Source: Micropterus salmoides (Eukaryota; Chordata; Actinopteri; Centrarchiformes; Centrarchidae). Taken from it: 64,000 nucleotides of DNA. Every line of letters starts with the position of its first letter. The stretch's first letter is position 1. Shown piece by piece: positions 20,800 through 32,913 of the stretch. A program made the translations under genes and the position numbers. The notes beneath the pieces were generated by a model, which did no database searches, was not told the origin of the DNA, and was given only the letters and a program-made list of their open reading frames with translations. The stretch is from NCBI RefSeq assembly GCF_014851395.1, contig NW_024043372.1, positions 11,026,469 to 11,090,468 of the forward strand, given 5' to 3'.

Positions 20800-22495
20800 A
20801 GCTGGCCCCCATCTTCAAGCAGATCTTCAACAGATCACTGGAGCTGTGTGAAGTTCCCTTCTGCTTCAAACCGTCCACAATCATCCCGGTCCCTAAAAAA
20901 CCCTCCATCTCTGGACTAAATGACTACAGGCCTGTCGCCCTGACATCTGTAGTCATGAAGTCCTTTGAAAGACTGGTGTTGGCTCACCTGAAGGACATTA
21001 CACGCCCCTTGCGGGACCCCCTGCAGTTTGCCTACAGGGCTAACAGGTCAGTGGATGATGCAGTCAACTTGGGACTGTATCACATCCTGCAACACCTCGA
21101 CTCTCCAGGGACATATGCAAGGATGCTGTTCGTGGACTTCAGCTCGGCATTCAGCACCATCATCCCGGACATCCTCAGCACCAAACTCACCCAGCTCACT
21201 GTGCCAGCCTCCACCTGTCATTGGATCACAGACTTCCTGACTGACAGGAGTCAGCAGGTGAAACTGAGGAACATCACATCCAGCACCCAAACTATAAGCA
21301 CTGGCGCCCCCCAGGGGTGTGTGCTCTCCCCACTGCTCTTCTCCCTCTACACCAATGACTGCACCTCAGGAGACCCATCTTTCAAACTCCTGAAGTTTGC
21401 TGACGACACAACGGTCATCTGCCTCATCCGGGATAGTGATGAGTTGGCCTACAGACGGGAGGTTGATCAGCTGGCTCTCTGGTGCGGTCAGAACAACCTG
21501 TCCGTGGACTTCAGGAGGAGCCCCCCCACTCTGCCCCCCATCACCATACTCAACAGCCCTGTGTCTGCTGTGGAATCCTTCAGGTTTCTGGGATCCGCTA
21601 TTTCCCAGGACCTGAAGTAGGAGCCCAACATGGACACCATCATCAAGAAGGCCCAGCAGGAAGGCCAGCTCAGGAAGCTCAACCTGCCTAAGGAGCTGCT
21701 GATCCACTTTTACACAGCTATCATCCAGTCTGTCCTCTGCACGTCCATCACTGTCTGGTTTGGATCTGCCACCAAAAAGGACAAGGACAGACTACAACGG
21801 ACAGTCAGGACTGCAGAAAAGATCATCGGTGCAAACCTGCCCTCCATTCAGGACTTATACATTTCCAGAGTCAGGAAACGGGCAGGAAACCTCACTGCAG
21901 ATCCATCTCACCGCGGACACAATCTGTTCCAGCTTCTCCCCTCTGGTAGGCGCTACATTGCACTTTACGCCAAAACCAACAGACTAAGGAACAGTTTCTT
22001 CCCACAAGCCATCACTCTGATGAACAGCTGATTTCTGACTCACGGTGCCAGGAACAATTCTTGTGCAATAACCCAGTAACTCTACCTCTTATCAGCCACC
22101 TGTTTACTGGCTAAAACTTATTATTTATTCACCATTCTCTATTTCAGTGCTGTTCGTACTGTTATATTGTCATATTGTAGATACTGTATACCAAATCCAC
22201 CTATCTCAAGTCATGACTCCTGCACAAAATACTTATACTTATTTATTCCAGCATCCTTTGCACTATGCTTCATTGCATTGTGTACATGTATGCATGTATA
22301 TGTACCTGTTATCACATCCACCTCCGGCATGTACATCCATTGCACTCTCCTCACTGCACTATTGGTCAATATGTCTATATTGTTTTTGTATTTTTGTATG
22401 AGTAAGCACATCGTGAGCAATGTACAATCCAGAGTCAAATTCTTCGTATGTGTACACATACCCGGCAATAAAACTGATTTTGATTCTGATATTAG
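20800..22495 (+). mobile_element. Rex1/CR1-type LINE, 5'-truncated, nearly intact frame
   Basis: Same family as the minus-strand copy at 16,684-18,840 but in the opposite orientation, with tails pointing outward. The 3' end at 22,462-22,492 reads CCGGCAATAAAACTGATTTT then GATTCTGAT. The short ATTAG seen at both edges (20,797-20,801; 22,492-22,496) may be a target duplication but is too short to be sure. Confidence 0.85.
20802..22031 (+). pseudogene. LINE reverse transcriptase with a single in-frame stop
   Basis: Reverse-transcriptase and C-terminal region readable in one frame for about 410 codons. Motifs: [94 protein letters not shown], and the catalytic FADD at 21,396-21,407. The only nonsense change is TAG at 21,618-21,620, where the related copy has tryptophan (ISQDLK-W-E). 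There is also an in-frame loss of about ten residues near 21,500 (QNNLSVDF here, [18 protein letters not shown] in the other copy). The last block, LIHFYTAIIQSVLCTSITVW to the stop at 22,029-22,031, is intact. The start is missing because the copy is 5'-truncated. Not active as it stands, but younger-looking than the other LINEs here. Confidence 0.88.
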
Positions 22496-22744
22496 AAACT
22501 CATGAAGCTTTGCAGTGTTTAAAGCCACCCTCAAGCTTTGGCTGAAGTCAGCACAAATGTGTCACCACCAATGAATGCCTTGTATTTCTTGTTATACTGA
22601 TTTTATCAATCTCACATTGATGGACATAGGTATTGTGCTGTTTTATGTAGTGTCCTTGTTGTTCTGTGGTTGTTTGTTTTTTCTGTCTACCTGCCCATGG
22701 ACAACAGATGAAAATTAGCTGCTAGCAAACTCTGGTGCAATTAA

Positions 22745-23442
22745 TTCTGAACTGTGCGCTGTCCCTGCAAAAATATGACACAGAAAACTCTGCTCTGAAC
22801 TGCCTGAAAACAGCTCCTTTGTAGTCCAGCCTTTAATTCCCTTTCTTGTGACATCACAATGAAAATACGTCTCATAATGCTCGCTGAGCGACTAGTCCGA
22901 CACGCCCTCAAAAACACCGGTGGAAAAACACTGAGCTGCAGCACACACCTCTCCTCTCCCTTCCAAACACTAGCTACCCTCCAGACAGTCAGTGGACATA
23001 AAGTTGTTACTGTGATGTAGAGACAGAGCTCAGTTAAAACTTTATGGATGAAAGCTATTTTTGTTACAGATTAATAACTCACCACTCTGAAACTCTTGCT
23101 CCAGTCCAAATTGCCAAGCTGGTAGGAAACATGCAGCCTACAGCTGAATCAAGCTGTTTACAGTCTTTTCGCTGACCCGCCTTTCTCTGCTTCTGATTGG
23201 CTAGTAGTCCTTAACTAGGAACTGCGCGTGTGCAACTCCCAACAAAGATCATTTAGAGACAAGATGTATCACTCCATAGCTAAAATGAAGCCTTCAACAC
23301 AGGGTCAAAAGAGGAGCTGCAGCAATGTGCAGTATGACAAAAAATATGGTGTTTTTTGAAAATGAAACCATGTAAACCTGTTTTGGTACAACCCCTAAAT
23401 AGGATTTTGAACCTGGAAATGAGCATAATACCACCTTTTTAA
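22745..23442. mobile_element. TTAA-flanked MITE family, copy 1, left end lost
   Basis: Shares long blocks with the complete copy at 57,082-57,890 in the same orientation: CTCTGCTCTGAACTGCCTGA, CTAGTCCGACACGCCCTCAA, CTGAGCTGCAGCACACACCT, GAGCTGCAGCAATGTGCAGT and the right end GAGCATAATACCACCTTTTT. The left terminal part (AGAGGTGGTATTATGC in copy 2) is missing. No coding capacity. It lacks the foldback and the tandem duplication that mark copy 2. Confidence 0.85.
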
Positions 23443-23449
23443 ATATTCC

Positions 23450-24020
23450 TCACATCAGACTCTAAACATGAAAGCCATCTAGGTTGAGGAATGGAAATAA
23501 TTAAAATCAATCCTACTATACATGAGCAATTAAACTGGTCAAAACTTAAAGATGGTTTATAGCCGACAGGACATTTACATTAACGACTTAAGAGTTTATA
23601 GTCAGATCAAGGTTTCAGGTGATAAGATGCAATTCATTTCCCACCCATTTGGATAGTAATTCACACTGAGTATTAACTTGAGTGATACATAGTCTATTGA
23701 AAGAGATGAGCATTGTCAAGCTGTGATATCTGATGTTCATCTATAGGCATATTGTCCTTAAAGGGATCCCTCCCTCACTTAATGACTTGGTTGCCTTATG
23801 AAAGAAAGTATTACAGATGCACTGTCTATTGTACCGGAATGAGGCTGTTAGGGCCCTTACACACCAAGCTGATGGTGAACCATTGGATGCCGCTGGGCTC
23901 TGTGTGACTGACGTAGTTTTTGTGAGTCCAGCACCATCAGCTTTGGTTGGCACTTATCAGTGAGTGTGGTGCAGGCAGTGAGCAAGCCTGCTTTGCATCC
24001 AAGACTGACATTAATTCACA
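23450..24020. other. Non-coding stretch, nothing recognised
   Basis: No gene or repeat family recognised between the TTAA-type element and the hAT element. Confidence 0.45.
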
Positions 24021-24031
24021 TATGTTTAAAT

Positions 24032-24774
24032 TAGGGCTGACCCCAAATAGTTTGATGCTTCGATGGGCTGAGCCTGATTCGACTGTCAATTTCACAGTGG
24101 AAGCTTCGCTGCAAAACATGTATCATGCCATTTATGCGATATGAGGGTGCTGAAGGTCAGAAGGTCTGATTATACATAGAAGTACCATTTTTTCCCAATA
24201 AGTTAATATACAGCCTAATACAATACACTTTCAACGTTTAATGCTGTAAATAAACATGTAAAAAGCAAAAAAAAACTTACAATAAATGTTTTTAAAGTGC
24301 ATGAATAAATCCAAAATTATAACCCTAACCCTGGGTTGTCAGTGCGCATGTGTAGGCGTAGCCTGTATATATATAGTGGCAGTGAAGGAACACTTGCTGA
24401 AGAGACCGAGCCCCAGCTTCATCTGTGTTGTGCCGAGTTGTCCGCACCTCGTGGGACTTTCGGGTAATTTATCACCATTGATGAACCACAAAAAGAATAT
24501 TACATCGTTTTTAAACAGCCGCTACTTGAAATAGACCCGCGAGAAACCGCAACGTGCATGCAGTTGTCGGCAGAACGGCAAAAACTCACTGCACAAGACC
24601 GGTGAATGGCAGGCGAGAGAGAGAGAGGGAAAATGGTCAACAATAAGCCTCAGTTTAGCTTCGGCTCGCAATGGCCGTGCACAAAAACACACATGATTCG
24701 ACTATCAGTCGACTATAGGCAGGACTTGATGATTCTGATTCAACTATGTAAATCCTTAGTCGGGGACAGCCCTA
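24032..24774. mobile_element. hAT-type element with perfect 8-bp target duplication
   Basis: Begins TAGGGCTGACCCC and ends GGGGACAGCCCTA (inverted ends, one mismatch). It is flanked by GTTTAAAT at 24,024-24,031 and GTTTAAAT at 24,775-24,782. Subterminal sequence near the right end (ATTCGACTATCAGTCGACTA) echoes the left (TTCGATGGGCTGAGCCTGAT). At 743 bases it is non-autonomous; the 82-codon open frame inside shows no transposase motif. Confidence 0.88.
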
Positions 24775-24784
24775 GTTTAAATGT

Positions 24785-26700
24785 ATAGCATGCATTGCAT
24801 CATCCAAAGTGACCAAATCAGAATGCATTCCAATTCATTATCCATGTGCAATGAGTAAAAAAAAAATCTAACACAAAGCTTATTCACACCTTGCGTGGTA
24901 TACATGTAAGAATGAGTCTTTATTGTGATTACACAATAGTTTTGTATTGGCAATGAACTTAGACACTGATGAAGCTCCAAATTCACTGATACTTTGCAAC
25001 ATGTTCTCATGTTCTCAAATCACTGTACTGCATGAAAGATTCTCTGGCATGTGGCATAACGAGCGTGCACAAAGACTGACCATTCAGAATGGCCACTAAT
25101 TCTGCTGGGAGATGTAGGTATTGTGACCACATCAGGACAGCCAGAGATACTTTTCCATCCTTGAGGATCAACTCATATTAGTAACTACATTACACAGAAT
25201 AAGGAATGATGTTGAGCCAACGTAGTGCACATTTTCTTTTAATGCCACAATTAATTTTATTAATGACTAAGACAAACAAATTTGTTCTCTTAGCTGATAC
25301 CACTCAAGAATAAAAACTGCACAGATTTTTAAGACTGATACCAATTTTGATATGAGGACTTCTTTTCCGATATTCTTTTTCCCCTTCTTTTCAGAAACAC
25401 ATATCCATACATACAAACATAAAAAGAGATTATCCCTAACATTTGTTGTTATGAGCTCTAACCAAGATAACAAAATGCTGAACAAAAGTACAACAACATA
25501 TACTGTATTAAAGTTTAGATAAATAAAAGCCAAAACTACAAAAACTATTTAAAGTTCCATTATAAACTACAGAGCACTACTACTAATTAACATTAAAGGA
25601 AATAGTGTATGTAGCCTATTGTGTGGGACCGCCAAATAAACTATAAATAAAATAAAAATACTATTGTACTATTACTAGTACTAACAATAATAACAATATT
25701 ATATATTCCAAGTTTCATTACAATTTTTATATTACATTATAATGACAAACAGGGCTCTCCAACAGGCAATATATTTTTTATCATGCAGTAGCTATTACCT
25801 TACACTTAATCTGCCACAATTACTATTTTCAATGTAGCATATTGACATTAGGTTTATCCATTTACCAGCACTCTTTTATTTATACAAAGAAAAATTTTTT
25901 GTTTTGTTATTATTTGTTTGTTGTTTTTTTTATCATATTACAATTTTTCAACCACCATCTATGATACCATGACCCAGAGGAAACGCTTATGTTGCATGCA
26001 TCTAATACTACATGACTGTCTACAACGAGGACTTACCACTTTAAATTTTCACATTAACGTTGCACTTTTGAAAGAGGAGCAAGGTAACTTTGTTTGGCAG
26101 GAAGCCTTGAAGGATATGATAAACACTATAGTTTAAATGCTCATTAACGTTAGCGCTCTTCCACTGATAAACATGACATTAGCTAGCTTTGAGGGGAAAT
26201 TAGCTATATTTAGCGTTAGCTGCTGTAAGTGATGCTAAACTGTTTCTGAAACAAATCTACAATCAAGTCTGTCAACAGCGTATCCTCCACCACACACCTA
26301 CTGTAACATTAATACTACTGGGACCCCGGAGGAATATATATTTAGCAAGTATGGTCATGAATGTATTCAGGAGAGGAGAAGTGATGGGGGCTATTTTTAT
26401 TTTGTTATTATTTTAGTCATGTATTTCATGTGAAGAATGACCAACTCACCGGGAACATGGCCACTCTCCGTAGTTATTTCTGCATGCTGGGTAGATTCCG
26501 GTCAGCTGATTATTTTGTTCTGTGGTGCTGCAGTGTTGTTAACAGGGGAGTTGCAGAGCCCCCTCTGGTGGGCAAACTATGTAACACTCATGACATGAAT
26601 GAAGGATCCAACTCTCCATTTCTTTTTTAATAGTAATAAATCTTTATCTGCAATTAGCTCATATTAGCTCATATCGGCCAATAAAATCTTCCGGGCTCTA
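24785..26700. other. Non-coding stretch, no gene recognised
   Basis: AT-rich. It includes GTTAGC/GCTAGC-rich text at 26,140-26,230 and a TAATA-rich patch at 25,660-25,750. No coding signal. Confidence 0.5.
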
Positions 26701-26709
26701 ATCATTTTT

Positions 26710-27240
26710 TTTGATGGTATGACTGTCAGGATTGCTGAGCGCACAGGAAGTTGAACTTAGAGGTAAGACCCAAATGCAAACACCATCAGAGCACAATGCA
26801 GATCGAACAGTTTGGTAACAAAAGAGCTAACCAAATAGGTTTGCATGAAAGCAAGGCCAACAAAGGCAGAATCCGAAAAGTAATATAATTCCAGAAACTG
26901 GGCAGAGTAATTCAAAACACAGAGACAGGACAGAACACTCAACCAATGGTAAAGACACGACAAGTACTGAACAGAAGTGAGTACATTAAATATAGGGGTA
27001 AATGAGCAGGGAAGGAGTGAACAGGTGAAACGGATCAAGAATAATCAGACAACAGAAAACAAAGCTAGACAATGAACACCTGACAGCAACAACTTCCCTT
27101 TACTTAAGATAAACAAACAACTTAAAATAAACAAACAAAACCTAACGGAGTGATAAAACACTATCACACACTGGGAAAGGTCTATACAAGAATACAACAG
27201 TAAATAATAATAATAATAATTACACTAAAACCATGACAAT
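26710..27240 (-). repeat. Retroelement-like repeat, reverse copy of the 8935-9300 family
   Basis: Reverse-complemented, this reads TTTCACCTGTTCACTCCTTC near 27,030 and TGCATTTGGGTCTTACC near 26,770, matching in order the blocks at 8,940-9,210. A TAA microsatellite lies near the right edge (27,206-27,220). Family not assigned. Confidence 0.55.
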
Positions 27241-27244
27241 GACT

Positions 27245-27640
27245 TATGCTTTAAGATGCTGTATTGAGGTGACATATTGTAGCATGTGCCCTTAAAGTAG
27301 GCAGGTGATGCTGTGTGAAACTGGCAGACATCATCTTCAACTCAACAACTCAATAACCCGCTTAACTTTTCCAGCTGTTGGTAAACACCACATACGGGAG
27401 TATAAGCTGCCGCCTTTATTCACAGACAAACTGTAACCTACACTGTATTTACTGCTGTTATTCACTGCTCACCTTTTCCTCTTCACCTGCTGCTTGTTCT
27501 CTTTTGCTCACCCAAAAACTTACTTCTTACACACACAAACTACTACTTGGCAGCTGTTAGCATCATTTCCCTCATAGATTCCCATGTGATTGCACTACTG
27601 ATGTTCTCAGTTTCTGAGCAAGGTCGCGTCACTGTTTGGT
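27245..27640. other. Non-coding stretch, nothing recognised
   Basis: No gene or repeat recognised. The 60-codon open frame has no domain. Confidence 0.4.
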
Positions 27641-27650
27641 GTACACACCT

Positions 27651-28624
27651 CAGAGATGAGGACTCGAGTTAGAGACTCGGACTCGAGTGCGACTTAAGTC
27701 GCACACACAGTGACTTGAGACTCGACTTGAGACTCGTCCTCAAAAGACTTCAGACTCGACTCGGAGGCGTGGGACTCGTGAACAATGTTTATTTTTTAGG
27801 ACGCGTTTGATGAGCTTGCCGTTATTCCCTCCCTCCGTTACCTATAACTTGCCTACGTAACATCTGCTGCGCGCGGCCGCACGTGAGAGGGGACAACAAA
27901 CAGCGGCAGCTGCTGAGCAATTTATCGTAAACTTTGGCTTTAAAACTTCATACAACAAGACCCAAACAAAGAAGCGCTGAATGCAAATATGTGGTGAGTG
28001 ACCATGTTTAGCATTGGCCATCTAACGTTAGCTTGCTTCTTGCTTCAGCTACGAGCTATGGGAGGTTAACTCTGACTGTCATTTGTTATGAAAAGATGAA
28101 TGAGCGTTAGTTTACTTGCCAAACTTGTGGTGGTGGATTAATGTAATCATTTATGTCCCGCTGGCTGCCATCATGTTAATTATTGCCGTTGGCTGGAAAG
28201 AGGTTACAGGTTTATTGTTGATCATGTAGCCTAACCTTACAACTTTATTTAGTTATAGCCTTACATTACATTACACATGGTTTGAGAGTTTGCAGGGTGT
28301 GTTGACTTATAGTAGTTTATTAATTGTAGAGGCATTGTACATTAGGCTACATGGTTGTGCTCTGTAAGTTAAAAACAGACAGATTTATTGTTGATTATGC
28401 AACGTCGCAGTTTTATTGACTTACAGTATTTAATAAGCTGTCATTAATTGCATTGCACATTACATGGTTGTACTCTCAGTATTCCTTATAGCTATGAAGT
28501 TTTATTAGCAACCTGGATTAAACGCAGCAGGTGATACAACATTCATAATAACCACGAGAGACTTGAGACTTGACTTGGACTCTAGCTCAAAGACTTGAGA
28601 CTTGACTTGGACTCTAGCTCCAAG
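27651..28624. mobile_element. hAT-like non-autonomous element with GACTCGAG-rich ends
   Basis: Starts CAGAGATGAGGACTCGAG, a left end I recognise from fish hAT-type repeats. Both ends are full of GACTTGAGACTCG/GACTTGGACTC iterations. The flanks share ACACACCT (27,643-27,650 and 28,625-28,632), a perfect 8-base duplication. The right end (GCTCCAAG) does not mirror the left, so it may be eroded. The interior at 27,840-28,000 is GC-rich (TGCTGCGCGCGGCCGCACGT) and ends in a donor-like TGTGGTGAGTGACC at about 27,989, as if the promoter and first exon of a lost transposase gene remain. Confidence 0.65.
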
Positions 28625-28639
28625 ACACACCTCACTTTA

Positions 28640-31600
28640 GACAACTGATTCATGTCATCTTGCTAGATGGATCCAGTGACAGATCGTTTTAAGATTCGGG
28701 TACTGTTGCGTAGCTGCGTATAGCTGTAAATTACACGTATCTGCCAATGGGCAGAGTATGCAGAATCAGGTTGATATTTGGGCTGTTAGGCCAGCATTAC
28801 TGATGCAGTTAAACATTTAGTTATAAAATTATTGTAGCTGTGCTACAATAATTGCCATAGGCATTGTGCCCTGGGAGAAAGGAGGAAGAAATTCTAGCCA
28901 TTGTTCTTCAGTTGTGGGTTTGCTGATATTTATACTGTTCTTTCCTTTTTTCTTAGTTATATGTACTATCCGCATGTACTGTGTAAATAAATACTTAATA
29001 AATGAATATACTTTTTATTATTCAAAACCAACAGAGATAACTGAGGCTTTTTTGATGGTCCACATGTCCATAAGTAATTTTTATTGGTACTCTATTAAAC
29101 ACAGGCAACACAAATAAGAAGTATGCAAGACTAGCTGTAGAAATGTACATGTAGTTGCCACATGCCTGTAACTTTAACACCACAACAATATGATACAAGG
29201 AACTTTCACATTTAATTATCACTTTGGCCTGGCAATTTTTGTTTTTTGTCCAGGGGTTAAGGTTAATAACTTTGTCTGTCTATAGGTTTCAGGATCACAA
29301 AGTTATAGATAACTGCAAACTTTACTGATCAAAAATAGCATTGGTTCAGTTGTTATGAAAGTTCAAAACTATTAATAGATGAGCATCGTCCTGCATTCCT
29401 GTACAGCTCAGCTGGATCATTAAGACATTCCTCACCGGGGTGTCACGACCGCTGATCAAGGTGTCTGACACTGCCGAAGATGAGACTGAGCTCTGAAAAA
29501 TAAACATTAAAAAATTCTACTTTACGGATTTTTCTGAAAACTTGTTGATGACATTTTTAGGATGTGACAGCACGGCTACAAATCTTATCAGATCTCTTAA
29601 ATGCAATATTCTAAGTTTCCCATTCAGGAGACATGATTCCCATGATCCTCTTGACACTAAAATAAACGAAAATACATGGCCCAAAGGATGCACTTATCAA
29701 CAACCATTTTGATTTATATTTGTATGTTTCCGGCTGTGGTTCAAATGAAACTACTGATTTCGCTGCTTTAATTTCAAGTATACATTAATGTTTAAATGTT
29801 TTTCTAAAGCTGATCAGGGGAGCAAACATAAGGCCATACAGTCACATGGCATAACCCTAATTCCTTAGTCTATGTTTAAACGTATTTATTCCATGTCATC
29901 TAGTTAAAAGTAGCCTACAGTTGTGTGTGCTCACCTCTGGTTTTAGTGGTTGAGTGTTTCATTGGGCTTGCTGAACTTTATTTGAACTCTATTTACATAA
30001 AAACATGCAATTACACAAGGTGCTGCTAAGCAAACTAATGTGTATGCTAGTAAATCATTAGAAAAGAACTGTGTCCACCCAGTAGCCATGAGTAAATGAC
30101 TGACCAAAATGAATCTCCGATAGTCCGGGGGCAGTCAGCAACAGTATGTGCTCACAAAATCGTAAATGGGTTAGTGGGAATGATACAGGCATCACAACAA
30201 AGTAATTCAAAGGAACAAGTACTTAATGATGACAGGAAAGACGAGAAGAATAAGAGGAGACAGAGTAATCCTCACCAAGATGGAGTCGGTTCTGTCTGCG
30301 TCAGGTTTCCTCCTCCTCACAAATCCTCAGATCCTAAATCAAAAGTTAAAAACATTTCAAGGCTTATTGATTTGTGCCTATGGTACAAAGAGAAAGAGTA
30401 GCACACGGAAACAGTATGTGGACTCTCACAAGACTTAAGACCCCTCTTTGTTAGTGGGTTAGATGCCATATGGACAGCAACACGTTCAGCTATGTTACCC
30501 CAACAAATTGTTGTTGACACTGCCCTCTAGAGATGTGTGATGCATTAGTACTACAGACCTTAACCAAGGAAGCATCCTCCCTACTCTGTCAGCAGTAAAA
30601 GGAGGGAGTGGGGGAGAGTTGCTGGCACTGCATTAACATGTTCTTAAGAGTTTGAATTTATTTATTTGTGACACCTTTCCACACTGTTGTCTTTTGACAA
30701 ACAGCCTGTTCAACGTATTACTCATTATTGGACTCTTGTCATGCAGTGCAACAACACTGAACTGAACAGAGTGTATGGACCACCAAATTGTTACATGCTG
30801 AAAAACAGCTTTCTGGGTTCCTGTATAAAGGTCTTACTGGATCACTGCTACTCAGATCAATACAAGTTTATGGCCTTGATATATTGAGTCAGGTTTGCTG
30901 AAAATGGGAAACCAATGGCTTTATTCAACTGAATTCATATTTTGGGGGGAATGGATTTGGCATGCTGGTGGCTGTCTTCCTGAATCACTTATTGCCTGGA
31001 CTTTGAAAAAGCTTTGAAAGAACCCTGAGGACCATTTCACAAAAGGTTTAAAGTGCTGCAAACACAATTTCAGAGCAAAAGAGAGTAGCAAACCAGGGCT
31101 AACCTTGCTAAGGTGATGCTGATTAGAATAGCATAGCCTGAGGCACCTGTCAAAGCTTGGGGAGTCTTGACAATGTGGCCTGTGGCCTCATCACTCTTGA
31201 ACACTTCTTGTGATTTTGGAGATGACCATAAAATTACAAACTCCCTATTATTTCAGTCTACATCTATTAATCAGATGTGAATAATGTAAGAAAGTGTTTC
31301 ATCTTTGTGACAGCAGGGGTATGCTAATTGGATTTCTTTGAAAATGTCATTGCTATACTTAAAGACAACATGTGGAATATAATTTTAATGTGGGTGTAAT
31401 TTTTATGTTAGTGGCATTTGCAAATAGCATTGCTGCAGCCAATCATAGCAAGCCTATAGCCTACTGTATCATTCTGCCAAGTAAAAATGGTCACTGCATC
31501 TCAGGTGGAATCCTTCCCTGAATCCACACTTACAAGATAGTGTAAGTTTACCTTTAACCTAGTGTGGTTATCAGAACAATATAGTGGTTGTTTAGTTAGC

Positions 31601-31750
31601 TAGCTAGCTAGCATCTTGTAAAATAGTGCTACCTAATTAATAAATGTCACATAAAACCATAAACAATAGCACCACAAATTCCTGTCCACCATATGTGAAC
31701 CTCTGACCACTAAACAGAATAAAATTTGACAAAGGATGAGCGGAAAAAGA
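28640..31750. other. Non-coding stretch, no gene recognised
   Basis: No coding exon or known repeat recognised. Short items: a (GCTA)n run at about 31,596-31,611. Open frames to 101 codons (30,096-30,401) lack any domain or splice context. Confidence 0.5.
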
Positions 31751-31752
31751 AT

Positions 31753-31900
31753 AAACCAGCAGCTGGGTCAAAGTAACCCAACCAGCTGTTCAGCTGCAAA
31801 TGAACCCATTACAATCCAACCTAACTGTGTGTTTACAGTAGGCCCCTACCCCAAACAACCCCAGCATAATTAACCAGAAACAACCCTTTTTTGAGTGTAA
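31753..31900. repeat. Degenerate CAGCTGGGTCAAAGTAACCCAA-type repeat
   Basis: Contains ACCAGCAGCTGGGTCAAAGT, AACCCAACCAGCTG and, at the far end, AGAAACAACCCTTTTTTGAG, resembling a common fish minisatellite/MITE built from AACCCAGC-like words. Recognised by style; ends not defined. Confidence 0.45.
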
Positions 31901-32504
31901 TGAGACAAATGATTGCAGCCAATATGAACCATAAGAGTGGCCATAACCTGCCCACCAGCTCCATTATAATAGCCTTTATGGCATTTAATGTTGTTCCAAC
32001 AAAATATTTTTAATATGTTTATCTTCTCCAGTTAAAGTTGTGTGGATTTTGTGGACTTATAGTGAACAACAAGAAACAAGTCCTGCTGATTGAATCTTTG
32101 ATTAATGCAACATGTAGTGGAGTGTAAGGCAAAAATAAACTGAGCTGAAGCACCTTTTCATTTGCAGAATAGGGAGTTTACCTCTTTTCCTTGGCTGCCC
32201 AAAATGAGTTTTGAAAATCAAGACATTCATTAAGCCTACATATCTTCTGATTATAAACTAATTGATTGTTTGATGGACTGAACATGGTTTGCCCGCTGCT
32301 TTATTTATGCATCCCTATTGTTTGTATTATAGGCTGGTGCACCGGAGCATCTTTAAAACCCGTTGTTTTTTACAGGAAAAAAAATATCCAACGGAAGTAA
32401 ATCGGCTTAATGGACAGAATTAGAGTGGTCTGAATCCAGGGTAGGATTAAGGAAAATTGTGTGAAATAAAAGAGCGAATGATCAGGAATGACTGTGCGTC
32501 TGTC

Positions 32505-32514
32505 TAAAGGGCGG

Positions 32515-32565
<51 letters not shown>

Positions 32566-32830
32566 CATCCAAACCTCAGCGTTGTTTCCAGAGCCTATCT
32601 CTGCTCCGCGGCTCTGCAGCCCTATTGCTATTGTTTAAACTGGGAGGATAAAAAATAACACTCCGCTTGATCTGTAATCGCAGCCACTGAGTCATTTTTT
32701 TTCAATCTGATGCTCGATTTTCGCCGCTCTGAATGCTGTATTCATTGTCAACTTCTCCGATTTCTCCACTAAGACTTGAGCTGCATCATGAATAGTTTGG
32801 GGGCACCTTTCAATCGCATACCTCTGGAAT
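32505..32830 (+). promoter_or_regulatory. Probable promoter and leader of the signal-peptide exon
   Basis: A GC box (GGGCGG, about 32,511-32,516) is followed directly by a GA tract (about 32,517-32,560), then a leader richer in C+G and CpG than its surroundings (CTCCGCGGCTCTGCAGC, TTTTCGCCGCTCTGAATG). No clear TATA box. Such GC-box plus GA-tract leaders are common before vertebrate neural or developmental genes. The transcription start cannot be placed from sequence alone. Confidence 0.45.
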
Positions 32831-32868
32831 GGCGGGGATTACACAGCCGAAACCCGGAGAGCATGTAA
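32788..32868 (+). other. Upstream open reading frame 1 (26 codons)
   Basis: ATG at 32,788-32,790 (A at -3) runs to TAA at 32,866-32,868. It overlaps, in another frame, the first in-frame ATG of the main exon at 32,829, so translating it would bypass that ATG. Computed from the sequence; translation is inferred. Confidence 0.4.
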
Positions 32869-32874
32869 ACGCAA

Positions 32875-32913
32875 ATGGAGTTTGGGATTTATTGCAAAAT
32901 AAGGGAAAGATGA
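32875..32913 (+). other. Upstream open reading frame 2, stop overlaps main ATG
   Basis: ATG at 32,875 encodes 12 residues and ends in TGA at 32,911-32,913, overlapping the ATG at 32,910-32,912 as ATGA. That layout allows termination-reinitiation at the signal-peptide start. Same frame as upstream frame 1. Confidence 0.4.

Noticed and set aside
26140..26230. GTTAGC/AACGTTAGC-rich text as a regulatory cluster
   Set aside because: Such words are common in fish DNA (also near 28,025 and 31,596) and form no ordered structure here.
30096..30401. 101-codon plus-strand frame
   Set aside because: No domain or splice context and no similarity to known fish repeats or proteins that I can see; likely chance.
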